From the NCBI GenBank assembly GCA_003446735.1, contig DMCJ01000004.1, positions 1 to 6,638 on the forward strand: a stretch of DNA of 6,638 bases. Direction: 5' to 3'. The notes under the pieces were generated by a model, which worked only from the letters and a program-made list of their open reading frames with translations, searched no databases and was not told the origin of the DNA. Origin of the DNA: Lachnospiraceae bacterium. GTDB taxonomy: Bacteria > Bacillota > Clostridia > Lachnospirales > Lachnospiraceae. Of the stretch, positions 1 through 6,115 are shown one piece after another. The translations under genes were made by a program, and so were the position numbers. Each line of letters starts with the position of its first letter. The first letter of the stretch is position 1.

Positions 1-57
1 TGCAGCTGCCGAATTTATTTTCTTTAATTATTCTATGCGTTTTCCCTTATCAGGTTA

Positions 58-1773
58 TCAGTTAAAGTAGCTAATCGTCTCGGTAAGATCTCCTGCGAGA
101 GCCTGGAGCGAGTCGGCCGATTCACTGATAAGCGAGAATGTAGCGTTTAATTCCTGCATGGAAGCATTTGTCTCCTCGGTGGAAGCAGCATTCTCTTCGG
201 ATATCGCGGAAAGGTCGGAAACGATCTCAACCAGTGTATCCTTGGCCTGGGAAAGACCTGCAACCTTACTTGCAATGGCCTCACTGCTTATCGCAACATT
301 ATCAACGCCCTGAGCCATAAATTCCATATTGCTTCTTGTCTCTTCCATCTGTCTGGACTGAACTTCAAAGCTCTCATTAAGTCTGGCCATAACGGAAACG
401 GATGCGGATGCATCGGCAAGGAGCCTCTCTACTATATGTCCTATCTCCTGAGCCGACTTGCTTGACTGATCCGCAAGAGCTGCGATCTCCTGTGCTACTA
501 CCGCGAATCCTCTTCCCGCTTCTCCGGCTCTTGCCGCCTCTATAGAAGCATTAAGGGATAAGAGATTTGTCTGGCTTGCTATATCGGTAATTGCCTTAAC
601 AAATTCGTGTATTCCGTTAGCGGACTCGTTTGTGGACTCTATCGTCTGTCCGATATCATGAACCGAATTCTGAACATCCTGGCTCTGGATAAGCAGCTTA
701 TTAAGAGCATCCATTGCCTCTTCGCAGCTTGTCTTCATGCTCGAAGCATATCCGTCAAGCTGCTCCACATTCTGAGCGATGACTTCAATGTCATTTCCGA
801 TATCCTGTGTATTCCCGGCTGCGCTCTCAACACTCTCCGCCTGTGATACCGCACCCTTGCTGATATCATCCACAGCCTCGGTAACCTGACTTGATGCCTG
901 GCTGGCCTGACCCGAAGATGTTGCAAGCTCGCTTCCCGCACTAGCAAGCTGGGCAGCCATCGTATTGGACTTGGACATGATCTGCTGTAAGCGTACAACC
1001 AGATCCTTGGTGGCTTTCTGCATCTGGCCTACTTCATCTTTGCCAAATACGGAATCATCAAGAAAGGTAAGATTGAGATTACCCGAAGCAACTTCCTTTA
1101 AATCATCCGTGGCACTTTTTATTCCAAGCCTTATTCCGCGGATAACGGCAACAACAATAATTCCAAGAAGAACCATAAGCAGACCGAAGACAACGGATAC
1201 GATTATTATCTTGGTCCTTATCTCTGTCTGAAGAGCTTTATACTCTTCAACCGCCCACTCTTCTACGATCTCACTCATGTCGTTTATGGCATCGCGGGCC
1301 AGATCGAATTCAACTATGTAATTACCGGTATTACCGTTATTCCCCTCTGCAAAAGCCTTTTCATAATGCTCAAGGAAAACATCTTTTAAAGTGCTTATGC
1401 TGGCATCCTTTCCCTGGGGAACCATATTATAAAGCTCGGGAAATGTTTCTGCGATGCCGGCAGCCTCTATGACTCCGTCATGCGTCTGCTGCATATTTTC
1501 CACATATGAATCCTTATTTTCTTTATATTCCGCGTCGGAAGCACTTGCGTTGACAGCCAGCATGTCAACCCTGGCCTGATAAAAATCACGGTCGGCATTT
1601 ATGATCGCATCCGAAGCCTTATATAAGGTCTCATAGTAGATACTTGTCAGTTCCTTTTCGGTACTGTTCATTTCCACGCCCATCATAATTACGGCAACAA
1701 GAAGCGATATCGCCAATGGAACGGAAATGATCAAAAGTTTGATCCTGACGTTAATGTTTTTGAGAAATTTCAT
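58..1773 (-). CDS. Methyl-accepting chemotaxis protein (membrane chemoreceptor)
   Basis: This is a transmembrane chemoreceptor that controls the CheA-CheW kinase complex and so flagellar rotation. The 571 residues show the full layout: short basic N-terminus, TM1 (about 11-33), extracytoplasmic sensor (about 34-187, mostly helical, like a four-helix bundle), TM2 (about 188-212), HAMP linker (about 212-265, including DEVGQM at 246-251) and a long coiled-coil signalling domain. The CheA/CheW-binding hairpin tip is near-consensus at 396-430, with QTNLLSLNASIEAARAGEAG and RGFAVVAQEI. A likely methylation region is SEENAASTEETNASMQEL (525-542). There is no NWETF-like CheR tether at the C-terminus, which ends ISYFN. 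The ATG has a G-rich site (AAGGGGGG at 1781-1788) 7 bases upstream. It has its own promoter and is probably transcribed separately from the glycogen operon. The ligand cannot be predicted. Confidence 0.97.
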   Translation of the reverse strand: MKFLKNINVRIKLLIISVPLAISLLVAVIMMGVEMNSTEKELTSIYYETLYKASDAIINADRDFYQARVDMLAVNASASDAEYKENKDSYVENMQQTHDGVIEAAGIAETFPELYNMVPQGKDASISTLKDVFLEHYEKAFAEGNNGNTGNYIVEFDLARDAINDMSEIVEEWAVEEYKALQTEIRTKIIIVSVVFGLLMVLLGIIVVAVIRGIRLGIKSATDDLKEVASGNLNLTFLDDSVFGKDEVGQMQKATKDLVVRLQQIMSKSNTMAAQLASAGSELATSSGQASQASSQVTEAVDDISKGAVSQAESVESAAGNTQDIGNDIEVIAQNVEQLDGYASSMKTSCEEAMDALNKLLIQSQDVQNSVHDIGQTIESTNESANGIHEFVKAITDIASQTNLLSLNASIEAARAGEAGRGFAVVAQEIAALADQSSKSAQEIGHIVERLLADASASVSVMARLNESFEVQSRQMEETRSNMEFMAQGVDNVAISSEAIASKVAGLSQAKDTLVEIVSDLSAISEENAASTEETNASMQELNATFSLISESADSLQALAGDLTETISYFN

Positions 1774-1830
1774 GTGTATTCCCCCCTTTTAATTGTTTTG
1801 TAACCTATAAATATTCATGCATGCCCTGTG

Positions 1831-1852
1831 CGGGATTCTGCGATAAGTCCCG
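1831..1852 (-). other. Modest hairpin in the chemoreceptor leader
   Basis: CGGGA and TCCCG pair as a 5-base stem around a 12-base loop. The 3' arm could instead pair partly with a following GGG (within CCCGCACAGGG), so two exclusive folds are possible. No U-run follows, so it is not a terminator. No known riboswitch consensus is recognised here. Confidence 0.35.
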
Positions 1853-1883
1853 ACAGATCGCCGATGTCCGTCTTAAATAGTCC

Positions 1884-1896
1884 TGTCAAAGTGACA
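1884..1896 (-). repeat. Short perfect inverted repeat near the predicted transcription start
   Basis: TGTCA and TGACA are separated by 3 bases, giving 5-base arms. The repeat falls at about +5 to +17 relative to the predicted start, where a repressor could bind or a small hairpin could form. The arms are short enough to occur by chance. Confidence 0.35.
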
Positions 1897-1907
1897 CTAC
1901 CACAATC

Positions 1908-1935
1908 ATTATAACACATATCGGAATATAATCAA
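1908..1935 (-). promoter_or_regulatory. SigA-type promoter for the chemoreceptor gene
   Basis: On the minus strand a -35 box TTGATT (1930-1935) is followed by a 16-base spacer and a perfect -10 box TATAAT (1908-1913), with an extended -10 TG one base upstream (1915-1916). The start of transcription should be near 1901, giving a leader of about 127 bases before the ATG at 1773. This is the only clear promoter in the window and lies in the only sizeable gap. The rest of the 194-base gap (1774-1967) shows no open reading frame, RNA gene or clear terminator. Confidence 0.7.
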
Positions 1936-1967
1936 TCGAACAACTCGCGTTTTTTATAATCATGTCA

Positions 1968-2426
1968 TTATTTTACAAGCCCCGAACGTCCGCTTGCGAT
2001 ATTTGAGTTGTGATAATCGGGATCATCCGTAACATCCCTGTCAAACCACTTCGGCGGAATATAGGCATCCGCTTCCTCCACTGATGAAAATTCCACCTCT
2101 GCCATTATAAGATCCACAGGCTCCTTAAAAACATCGAGCTCTATCGTAAGCCCGTCCTTTTCGGGGATCAGATATCGTCTTTTCCTTACGATAACACCGT
2201 CAGCCTTGGGAAGCAGATGTAAAAAAGCGCTCTCATTAAGAGGGAGATTATATTCCTCCCTGGCCATGAGACCGCTTCCCTTATACGTAAGAACATATCT
2301 GTCATTCTCCCGCCTTATCCTTACCACGGGATCCGTGCAAAGATAAGCCTGCTCCATCAGAATGCTCTCGTATGAGTCGATATCCTTGGGTATGCTTTTT
2401 ACGGTAAATTTGCGTTCTATCTCCAT
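1968..2426 (-). CDS. CYTH domain protein (triphosphate tunnel metalloenzyme)
   Basis: CYTH proteins form an eight-stranded beta tunnel that binds triphosphate groups with metal ions. Bacterial members of this size usually hydrolyse inorganic triphosphate or similar compounds, while a few are class IV adenylate cyclases or thiamine triphosphatases. The 152-residue protein begins with the defining ExExK signature (MEIERKF: E2, E4, K6). Further tunnel-lining charged strands are visible in order: VRIRRE (35-40), LTYKG (46-50), REEYN (56-60), VRKRRY (80-85), TIELDVF (94-100) and AEVEF (109-113). The length covers a single CYTH domain with no CHAD domain attached. The ATG has AAGGA 6 bases upstream. 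It is the last gene of the tight operon, followed by 194 non-coding bases. Inorganic triphosphatase activity is the best guess, based on size and family; a cyclase role cannot be ruled out from sequence alone. Confidence 0.92.
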   Translation of the reverse strand: MEIERKFTVKSIPKDIDSYESILMEQAYLCTDPVVRIRRENDRYVLTYKGSGLMAREEYNLPLNESAFLHLLPKADGVIVRKRRYLIPEKDGLTIELDVFKEPVDLIMAEVEFSSVEEADAYIPPKWFDRDVTDDPDYHNSNIASGRSGLVK

Positions 2427-2438
2427 AGATCATCCTTT

Positions 2439-2987
2439 TTATCTATACACGATACTCCTGGCAATATCCTCCGCAACATCCCTCCCGCAGAAGCGCTCAG
2501 CGATCGCAAGTCCGAAATCGATGGCTGTGCCAAGGCCGCGGCTTGTTGTTATATGTCCGTCCGTTACGACCTTATCGGTAAGGACCGTTGCACCTTTTAA
2601 CTGATCGGTAACGGAAGGATAGCTTGTCGCTTTCTTTCCTTCCAGGATCCCGCGTCTTCCGAATATCCCGGGAGCTGCGCAGATGGCGGCTATCGGTCTT
2701 TTTGCCTCGTTAAATGCATCTACCTGCTCCATGAGCTTTTCGCATTTTTCAAGGTTTGTCGTGCCGGGCATGCCTCCGGGCAGGATAAGCATATCAGCAT
2801 TTTCAAAATCGATATCTTCGATCTTTGCATCCGCCTTAACGCTTATTCCGTGAGAGCTTACGATCTCATCCGTCCCGTTTATCGAGACCGTTACAACATC
2901 GAGTTTTGCCCTTCTTAAAATGTCCACCGTGATAAGTGCCTCGCACTCTTCACATCCGTCAGCTAAAAACAGAAAAAGTTTTCCCAT
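2439..2987 (-). CDS. DJ-1/YajL-like protein of the DJ-1/PfpI family
   Basis: DJ-1 family proteins are small cytoplasmic alpha/beta proteins with a reactive cysteine at a nucleophile elbow. Members are linked to oxidative or carbonyl stress and possible deglycase or glyoxalase activity, which is debated for the family. Numbered from the ATG (182 residues), the nucleophile is C103 in AAICAAPGIF. The interacting glutamate is E13 in ADGCEECEAL, the position of Glu18 in human DJ-1. LILPGGMPGT (67-76) and TSRGLGTAIDFGLAIAE (about 147-163) are further family signatures. These match the DJ-1/YajL/ThiJ-like branch better than the PfpI protease branch, and the length is normal. C12 and C15 flank the glutamate, an extra cysteine pair. 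The gene starts 2 bases after the upstream stop and ends 12 bases before the CYTH gene. Family assignment is secure; substrate and exact activity are not known. Older annotations for such genes include 4-methyl-5(beta-hydroxyethyl)-thiazole monophosphate biosynthesis protein, which is probably wrong in function. Confidence 0.93.
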   Translation of the reverse strand: MGKLFLFLADGCEECEALITVDILRRAKLDVVTVSINGTDEIVSSHGISVKADAKIEDIDFENADMLILPGGMPGTTNLEKCEKLMEQVDAFNEAKRPIAAICAAPGIFGRRGILEGKKATSYPSVTDQLKGATVLTDKVVTDGHITTSRGLGTAIDFGLAIAERFCGRDVAEDIARSIVYR

Positions 2988-2989
2988 GA

Positions 2990-3424
2990 TCAAAAATCCT
3001 CCAGAATCTTATCTATATCATCCTTTGCGTAGTTAAGATCGCCCATCTTGCCCGCGGCATCTTCCGCCTTCGTTCCGTATTTTTCCGCCGCGCTCATATC
3101 GCCGGCTTTAAGAGCTGCTTTTTCACTTATGCTGTATTCGTAATAATCCGCGATCGCATAATACTTTGAAAGCTCGGCATCATCAGTATCCATCTTTCCT
3201 TCTACCGCCCTGTTGCGAGCTACGTAATTATGGATATCCCTGTATTGTTTGTCCCTCAGATAATATTCAAATCTGTCAGCACCTGAGATCCTGTTTGCCG
3301 GAGCATAATCCTTCATTATCAGGAAAAATATAAAGATAAGGACCACAAGGAGGATACTTGATATCACTAAGAATATCGTGGCAATACGTCCGCCGCCGCT
3401 ACTTACTCTGTCCGTATTTTTCAC
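2990..3424 (-). CDS. Single-pass membrane protein with helical outer domain, 144 residues
   Basis: Function unknown. The start is GTG, chosen because a perfect AGGAGG sits 6 bases upstream. A short cytoplasmic N-terminus with a GGGR motif (10-13) is followed by one long hydrophobic helix (about 14-37: IATIFLVISSILLVVLIFIF). The rest, residues 38-144, is hydrophilic, rich in Asp, Ala, Tyr and Lys, probably helical, and has no cysteine. Unlike the two upstream proteins it lacks a zinc ribbon. Residues 61-95 resemble residues 117-153 of the upstream 281-residue protein, so it may be a shortened relative or a partner with the same outer fold. The alternating Ala/Tyr/Lys helices near 88-120 look somewhat like a helical repeat. 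It overlaps the upstream gene by 26 bases, and its TGA stop is 2 bases before the preferred ATG of the DJ-1 gene. A lipoprotein is excluded because there is no lipobox cysteine. Confidence 0.85.
   Translation of the reverse strand: MKNTDRVSSGGGRIATIFLVISSILLVVLIFIFFLIMKDYAPANRISGADRFEYYLRDKQYRDIHNYVARNRAVEGKMDTDDAELSKYYAIADYYEYSISEKAALKAGDMSAAEKYGTKAEDAAGKMGDLNYAKDDIDKILEDF
2997..3002 (-). promoter_or_regulatory. Ribosome binding site deciding the DJ-1 gene start
   Basis: GGAGGA on the minus strand lies 3 bases before a TTG at 2993 and 9 bases before an ATG at 2987, in the same frame. The spacing and codon both favour the ATG, although a TTGA overlap start at 2993 (two residues longer) cannot be fully excluded. 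Confidence 0.65.
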
Positions 3425-4244
3425 GTCTTTCCTCCTCTATCTGTCTTATCTTCGTTTCGGTGATCAAAAGTCTCTGCGCCGGTGTGCCGTCAAAGAACTG
3501 TTCCTGTTCCTCTTCATCAAGCCTTAAGATATAGGAATATTCTTCTCTTAATCTTTTTCGCATCTTTTCCATGCTCTCAAGATGCTCCTTACTCAGCGCT
3601 TCTTTTGAATATGTCGGATATTTATACTCGGGATCCGACTCCTCTAAAAACTGCTCATACACCTTTTCAAACGTCTCGTAGTTCTCGGCGATATATTTGA
3701 TATTGCCTTCGGAATATCCGTCCTCATAATAGTCGCCTTCCGTTCCAAGCAACGGGATATCATACAGTTTTGTCATACATGTGGCATAATGATCGGCCAG
3801 CCTGTTTAATGCCTTATATTCGTAAAATACACTTTTCTCATCACGTATATTGTAAGAAAGGTCGTTCTCCAGGACATATGACGTAAACAGCTCGTACTCT
3901 TCATTTTCCTCAAGATCCTTAAGTATGGAAATATGCTTTTCGGCATTCTTTTCATTTGACCTTTTTGCAAACGCCTTGTGTATCTGATAGTTCTGGGTAA
4001 GAGCTATAAATACGACCAGGCAGGCAACCAAAATAAAAGACAGCATGACTGCGTATGCAGCTTTCTTTGAAAAGCTGACATTTTCCTTTACTGCTGTCTC
4101 TTTTGTCTTTATATAGTCCGCCTGTAACTTTTTCATGTCCTCTCTGTGGGCCTGAAACTGACTTTTCTTCATCCCGCAGTAAGGGCAAACCTCGGCGTTA
4201 ATATCTATATTGGCTCCGCAGAACCCGCATTTTATAAGTGTCAT
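3399..4244 (-). CDS. Zinc-ribbon single-pass membrane protein, 281 residues
   Basis: No named family is recognised. Residues 1-25 form a zinc ribbon (KCGFCGANI and VCPYCGM: C6, C9, C20, C23). A charged, probably helical stretch (26-60) comes next, then one transmembrane segment (about 62-83: AAYAVMLSFILVACLVVFIA). The remainder (about 85-281) is an acidic, Tyr/Glu/Lys-rich, probably helical domain expected outside the membrane if the ribbon is cytoplasmic. The ATG has AGGAG 4 bases upstream, overlapping the TAG stop of the preceding gene. The 3' end overlaps the next gene by 26 bases in another frame. The region Y117-Y153 resembles part of the next protein (Y-x5-YV-x2-N, then Y-x-A-[IL] and AD-x-Y). 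Zinc-ribbon plus single-helix proteins with an outer helical domain are frequent in Lachnospiraceae, but I cannot assign a function. Confidence 0.88.
   Translation of the reverse strand: MTLIKCGFCGANIDINAEVCPYCGMKKSQFQAHREDMKKLQADYIKTKETAVKENVSFSKKAAYAVMLSFILVACLVVFIALTQNYQIHKAFAKRSNEKNAEKHISILKDLEENEEYELFTSYVLENDLSYNIRDEKSVFYEYKALNRLADHYATCMTKLYDIPLLGTEGDYYEDGYSEGNIKYIAENYETFEKVYEQFLEESDPEYKYPTYSKEALSKEHLESMEKMRKRLREEYSYILRLDEEEQEQFFDGTPAQRLLITETKIRQIEEERREKYGQSK
3431..3436 (-). promoter_or_regulatory. Strong AGGAGG ribosome binding site for a GTG start
   Basis: AGGAGG lies 6 bases before the GTG at 3424, inside the 3' end of the upstream zinc-ribbon gene. The perfect motif and ideal spacing decide this non-ATG start and support real translation of the overlapping gene. 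Confidence 0.8.
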
Positions 4245-4251
4245 ATTTCTC

Positions 4252-4548
4252 CTAATATCCGAAAATATGCCTATGGATCATTGTATAGGCAAGATAAAGA
4301 AGTGCAAGGATGATCCCTGTCACAACAATGGTGATCAAAACAGTCTTAAATCCCTTCTTTGTCTCATCCACAAATCCTTCAAATGAATCATCGGATGTTT
4401 CGGCCATTTCGTCTTTAATTCCTTCGACCGCTTTAAGATATTCCTTCTCCGCACCGGGATAGAAAAGAGCTCCGCAAAAAGGACATGCTTCTTTGGAAGG
4501 ATCAAACAGTGCTCCGCAGTTTTTGCACTGTACCTCTTTTTCATTCAT
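4252..4548 (-). CDS. Small zinc-ribbon membrane protein, 98 residues
   Basis: I do not recognise a named family. The protein has an N-terminal zinc-ribbon-like motif with C8-x2-C11 and C22-x2-C25 (QCKNCGALF and CPFCGALF), which most probably binds one zinc ion. An acidic, probably flexible linker (about 33-65) follows, then one hydrophobic segment (about 69-91: KTVLITIVVTGIILALLYLA) and a short tail ending in HRHIFGY. There is no signal peptide, so the zinc ribbon is expected on the cytoplasmic side. The start overlaps the malQ stop by 8 bases and the next gene begins 7 bases after its stop, so it sits inside the glycogen operon. Its ribbon has the same cysteine spacing as that of the next protein, suggesting that the two are related or act together. 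The role is unknown; membrane anchoring or adaptor functions are guesses. Confidence 0.85.
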   Translation of the reverse strand: MNEKEVQCKNCGALFDPSKEACPFCGALFYPGAEKEYLKAVEGIKDEMAETSDDSFEGFVDETKKGFKTVLITIVVTGIILALLYLAYTMIHRHIFGY

Positions 4549-6115
4549 CCGCCTTCACCTCACGGGATCTGCCGTCTTTGGCTCCGGCTTCTTTTTTGCC
4601 CGACTTCTTTTTCTTTTTCTTCGCGTATTTTCCTGCCCTGAAGCTTATGAGCGTAAGGGCTTTTATCTTCTTTATAACATCATCGTCGATCTGATCCGGC
4701 ACTAATCTCCATCTCCAGTTCGTTCCGAGAGTGGAAGGAGTATTTATCCTGGCCTCGTTTCCTGATAAAAGGTAATCCTGGATCGGGATTATGCAGGTAT
4801 CTGCCGTAGACATCATCGCAAAGCGTACCATCATATCGGCGATATCCTTTTCATCGGCCTCATCATGCATGCCGAAATATCCCTTAACAAACGCTGCATC
4901 CTTCTTTTTAAGGTTCCTGACCCATCCAAGAGTAGTCTCGTTATCATGAGTCCCGGTATATACCACGGAATTCTTCGGGATCCTGTGAGGAAGGTACTCA
5001 CTGTCCTTATAATCATTAAATGCAAACTGAAGGACCTTCATTCCGGGATAGCCCGTCTTTTTAACAAGCTTTCTTACAGACTTGGTCAAAAATCCGAGAT
5101 CCTCGGCTATCACATCTATATTTCCGAGCTCCTTTTTAAATGTCTTAAAAAGCTCTTCTCCGGGTCCGTTTTCCCAATGTCCGAACTTGGCTGTATCATC
5201 CCCGTAAGGGATCGCATAATAAGAATCAAAGCCTCTGAAATGATCTATGCGAACGACATCATATAATTTAAAGCAGTTCTCTATCCTTTTGATCCACCAA
5301 TTATATCCGGTTTTTTTATGATAAGGCCAGTCATATAAAGGATTGCCCCAGAGCTGTCCGAGCGACGAAAACGCATCCGGAGGACAGCCTGCCACAGCTA
5401 TCGGGAGTCCCTCCTTATCAAGCTGAAAGAGCTTCGGCTCCGACCATGTATCGGCACTGTCAAAAGCAACATAGATCGGGATATCTCCGACTATCTTTAT
5501 CCCGAGATCATTGACATATTTTTTAAGCCTGCTCCACTGGGTAAAAAACTCAAACTGGAGGAATATATAAAATCCGATCTCCTCGGAGAGTTCCTCTTTA
5601 TATTTCTTTAAAGCGGCTTTTTTCCTGAACCTTATATCTTCATCCCACTCGGTAAATGCCTTGCCGTTAAACGAATCCTTTACGGCCATATAAAGGGCAT
5701 AATCATTTATCCAAAAGGAATTATCCTTGATGAAAGATCTGTATTTACCGTCCTCTCTTCCCTTGAACCTGGCATAGGCCTTCTTTAAAACGGGGAATCT
5801 CGTATAATACATTTTCTCGTAATCGATATCGGAAGGATCACGGCTCACCACGACTTCCTCGCATTCCGTGATCGTAAGCAATCCTTCTTCCCTTAATATA
5901 TCAAGGTCGATAAAATAAGGATTCCCTGCAAAGGTAGAGAAAGACTGATAGGGTGAATCCCCATAGCCCGTCGGACCTAACGGCAGTATCTGCCAATAGG
6001 ACTGTTTTGCTTTCTTTAACTTATCCGCAAATTCATATGCACTTTTCCCGAATGTTCCTATACCGTACGGTGACGGCAGGGAAAATACGGGACATAAGAT
6101 TCCTGCGCCTCTCAT
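4541..6115 (-). CDS. malQ: 4-alpha-glucanotransferase (amylomaltase, GH77)
   Basis: MalQ transfers alpha-1,4-glucan segments between maltodextrins in the cytoplasm, turning short oligosaccharides into longer chains that phosphorylase can use, with release of glucose. The 524-residue protein begins with the family-typical GILCPVFSLPSPYGIG (residues 5-20), followed by WQILPLGPTGYGDSPYQ (41-57). The GH77 catalytic residues are visible: nucleophile D291 in VRIDHFRG, acid/base E338 in VIAEDLG, and transition-state aspartate D391 in THDNET. Its size fits the short amylomaltase type (about 500 residues), not the longer E. coli form. The first ATG overlaps the glgP stop by 4 bases, with AGGGG 5 bases upstream. 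The normal fold appears to end near SFRAGKY (491-497). The remainder is a lysine-rich tail containing six consecutive lysines (499-504), which is unusual. The stop overlaps the next gene by 8 bases. Pairing with glgP is the classic glycogen/maltodextrin module. Confidence 0.97.
   Translation of the reverse strand: MRGAGILCPVFSLPSPYGIGTFGKSAYEFADKLKKAKQSYWQILPLGPTGYGDSPYQSFSTFAGNPYFIDLDILREEGLLTITECEEVVVSRDPSDIDYEKMYYTRFPVLKKAYARFKGREDGKYRSFIKDNSFWINDYALYMAVKDSFNGKAFTEWDEDIRFRKKAALKKYKEELSEEIGFYIFLQFEFFTQWSRLKKYVNDLGIKIVGDIPIYVAFDSADTWSEPKLFQLDKEGLPIAVAGCPPDAFSSLGQLWGNPLYDWPYHKKTGYNWWIKRIENCFKLYDVVRIDHFRGFDSYYAIPYGDDTAKFGHWENGPGEELFKTFKKELGNIDVIAEDLGFLTKSVRKLVKKTGYPGMKVLQFAFNDYKDSEYLPHRIPKNSVVYTGTHDNETTLGWVRNLKKKDAAFVKGYFGMHDEADEKDIADMMVRFAMMSTADTCIIPIQDYLLSGNEARINTPSTLGTNWRWRLVPDQIDDDVIKKIKALTLISFRAGKYAKKKKKKSGKKEAGAKDGRSREVKADE
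4556..4560 (-). promoter_or_regulatory. Ribosome binding site deciding the start of the 98-residue zinc-ribbon gene
   Basis: AGGTG on the minus strand lies inside the malQ tail, 7 bases before the first ATG of ATGAATGA. It favours the start at 4548, which gives the zinc-ribbon frame, over the second ATG at 4544, which opens a different frame with no recognisable domain. Confidence 0.6.
4604..4621 (-). other. Six-lysine run in the basic C-terminal tail of MalQ
   Basis: These bases encode K499-K504 with alternating AAG/AAA codons. They start a tail (residues 498-524) with further lysines at 507, 508, 513 and 521 and arginines at 516 and 518. The tail follows the end of the recognisable GH77 domain and has low-complexity composition. 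It could be a disordered electrostatic tail; the function is unknown. Confidence 0.7.

Noticed and set aside
1..57. Half of a terminator downstream of the chemoreceptor: GGCAGCTGCA preceded on the minus strand by an A-rich stretch
   Set aside because: The matching arm and loop would lie outside the window, so a terminator cannot be shown; GCAGCTGC is also self-complementary by itself.
607..1231. Plus-strand and alternate minus-frame reading frames inside the chemoreceptor gene
   Set aside because: They are shadows of the strongly conserved MCP frame, with biased composition and no recognisable domain.
1774..1900. c-di-GMP-I (GEMM) riboswitch in the chemoreceptor leader, suggested by GCACAGGGCA
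   Set aside because: The rest of the consensus, such as the downstream GGACGCAAAGCC-like segment and the tetraloop/receptor arrangement, is absent.
1915..1940. Possible SigD (motility sigma factor) promoter: CCGATAT lies just upstream of the -10 box of the SigA promoter
   Set aside because: There is no TAAA -35 element at the usual 15-base spacing (TTGT is found instead), while the overlapping SigA boxes fit much better.
1936..1967. Rho-independent terminator after the CYTH gene
   Set aside because: There is an A-rich stretch on the coding strand but no GC-rich stem followed by a T-run in the minus direction; the T-run exists only on the untranscribed plus strand and lacks a good stem.
4335..4544. 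69-codon minus-strand frame starting at the second ATG of ATGAATGA
   Set aside because: The competing frame from 4548 has a zinc ribbon and transmembrane helix and better ribosome-binding-site spacing; this frame looks like random basic sequence.
4585..4625. Programmed frameshift at the A-rich lysine codons of malQ
   Set aside because: The runs do not form a good X-XXY-YYZ heptamer in the proper frame, no stimulatory structure is evident, and the alternate frame ends quickly without a domain.
4865..5266. 133-codon plus-strand reading frame opposite malQ
   Set aside because: It lies wholly antisense to the catalytic core of MalQ, with no domain and no clear ribosome binding site or promoter noted.
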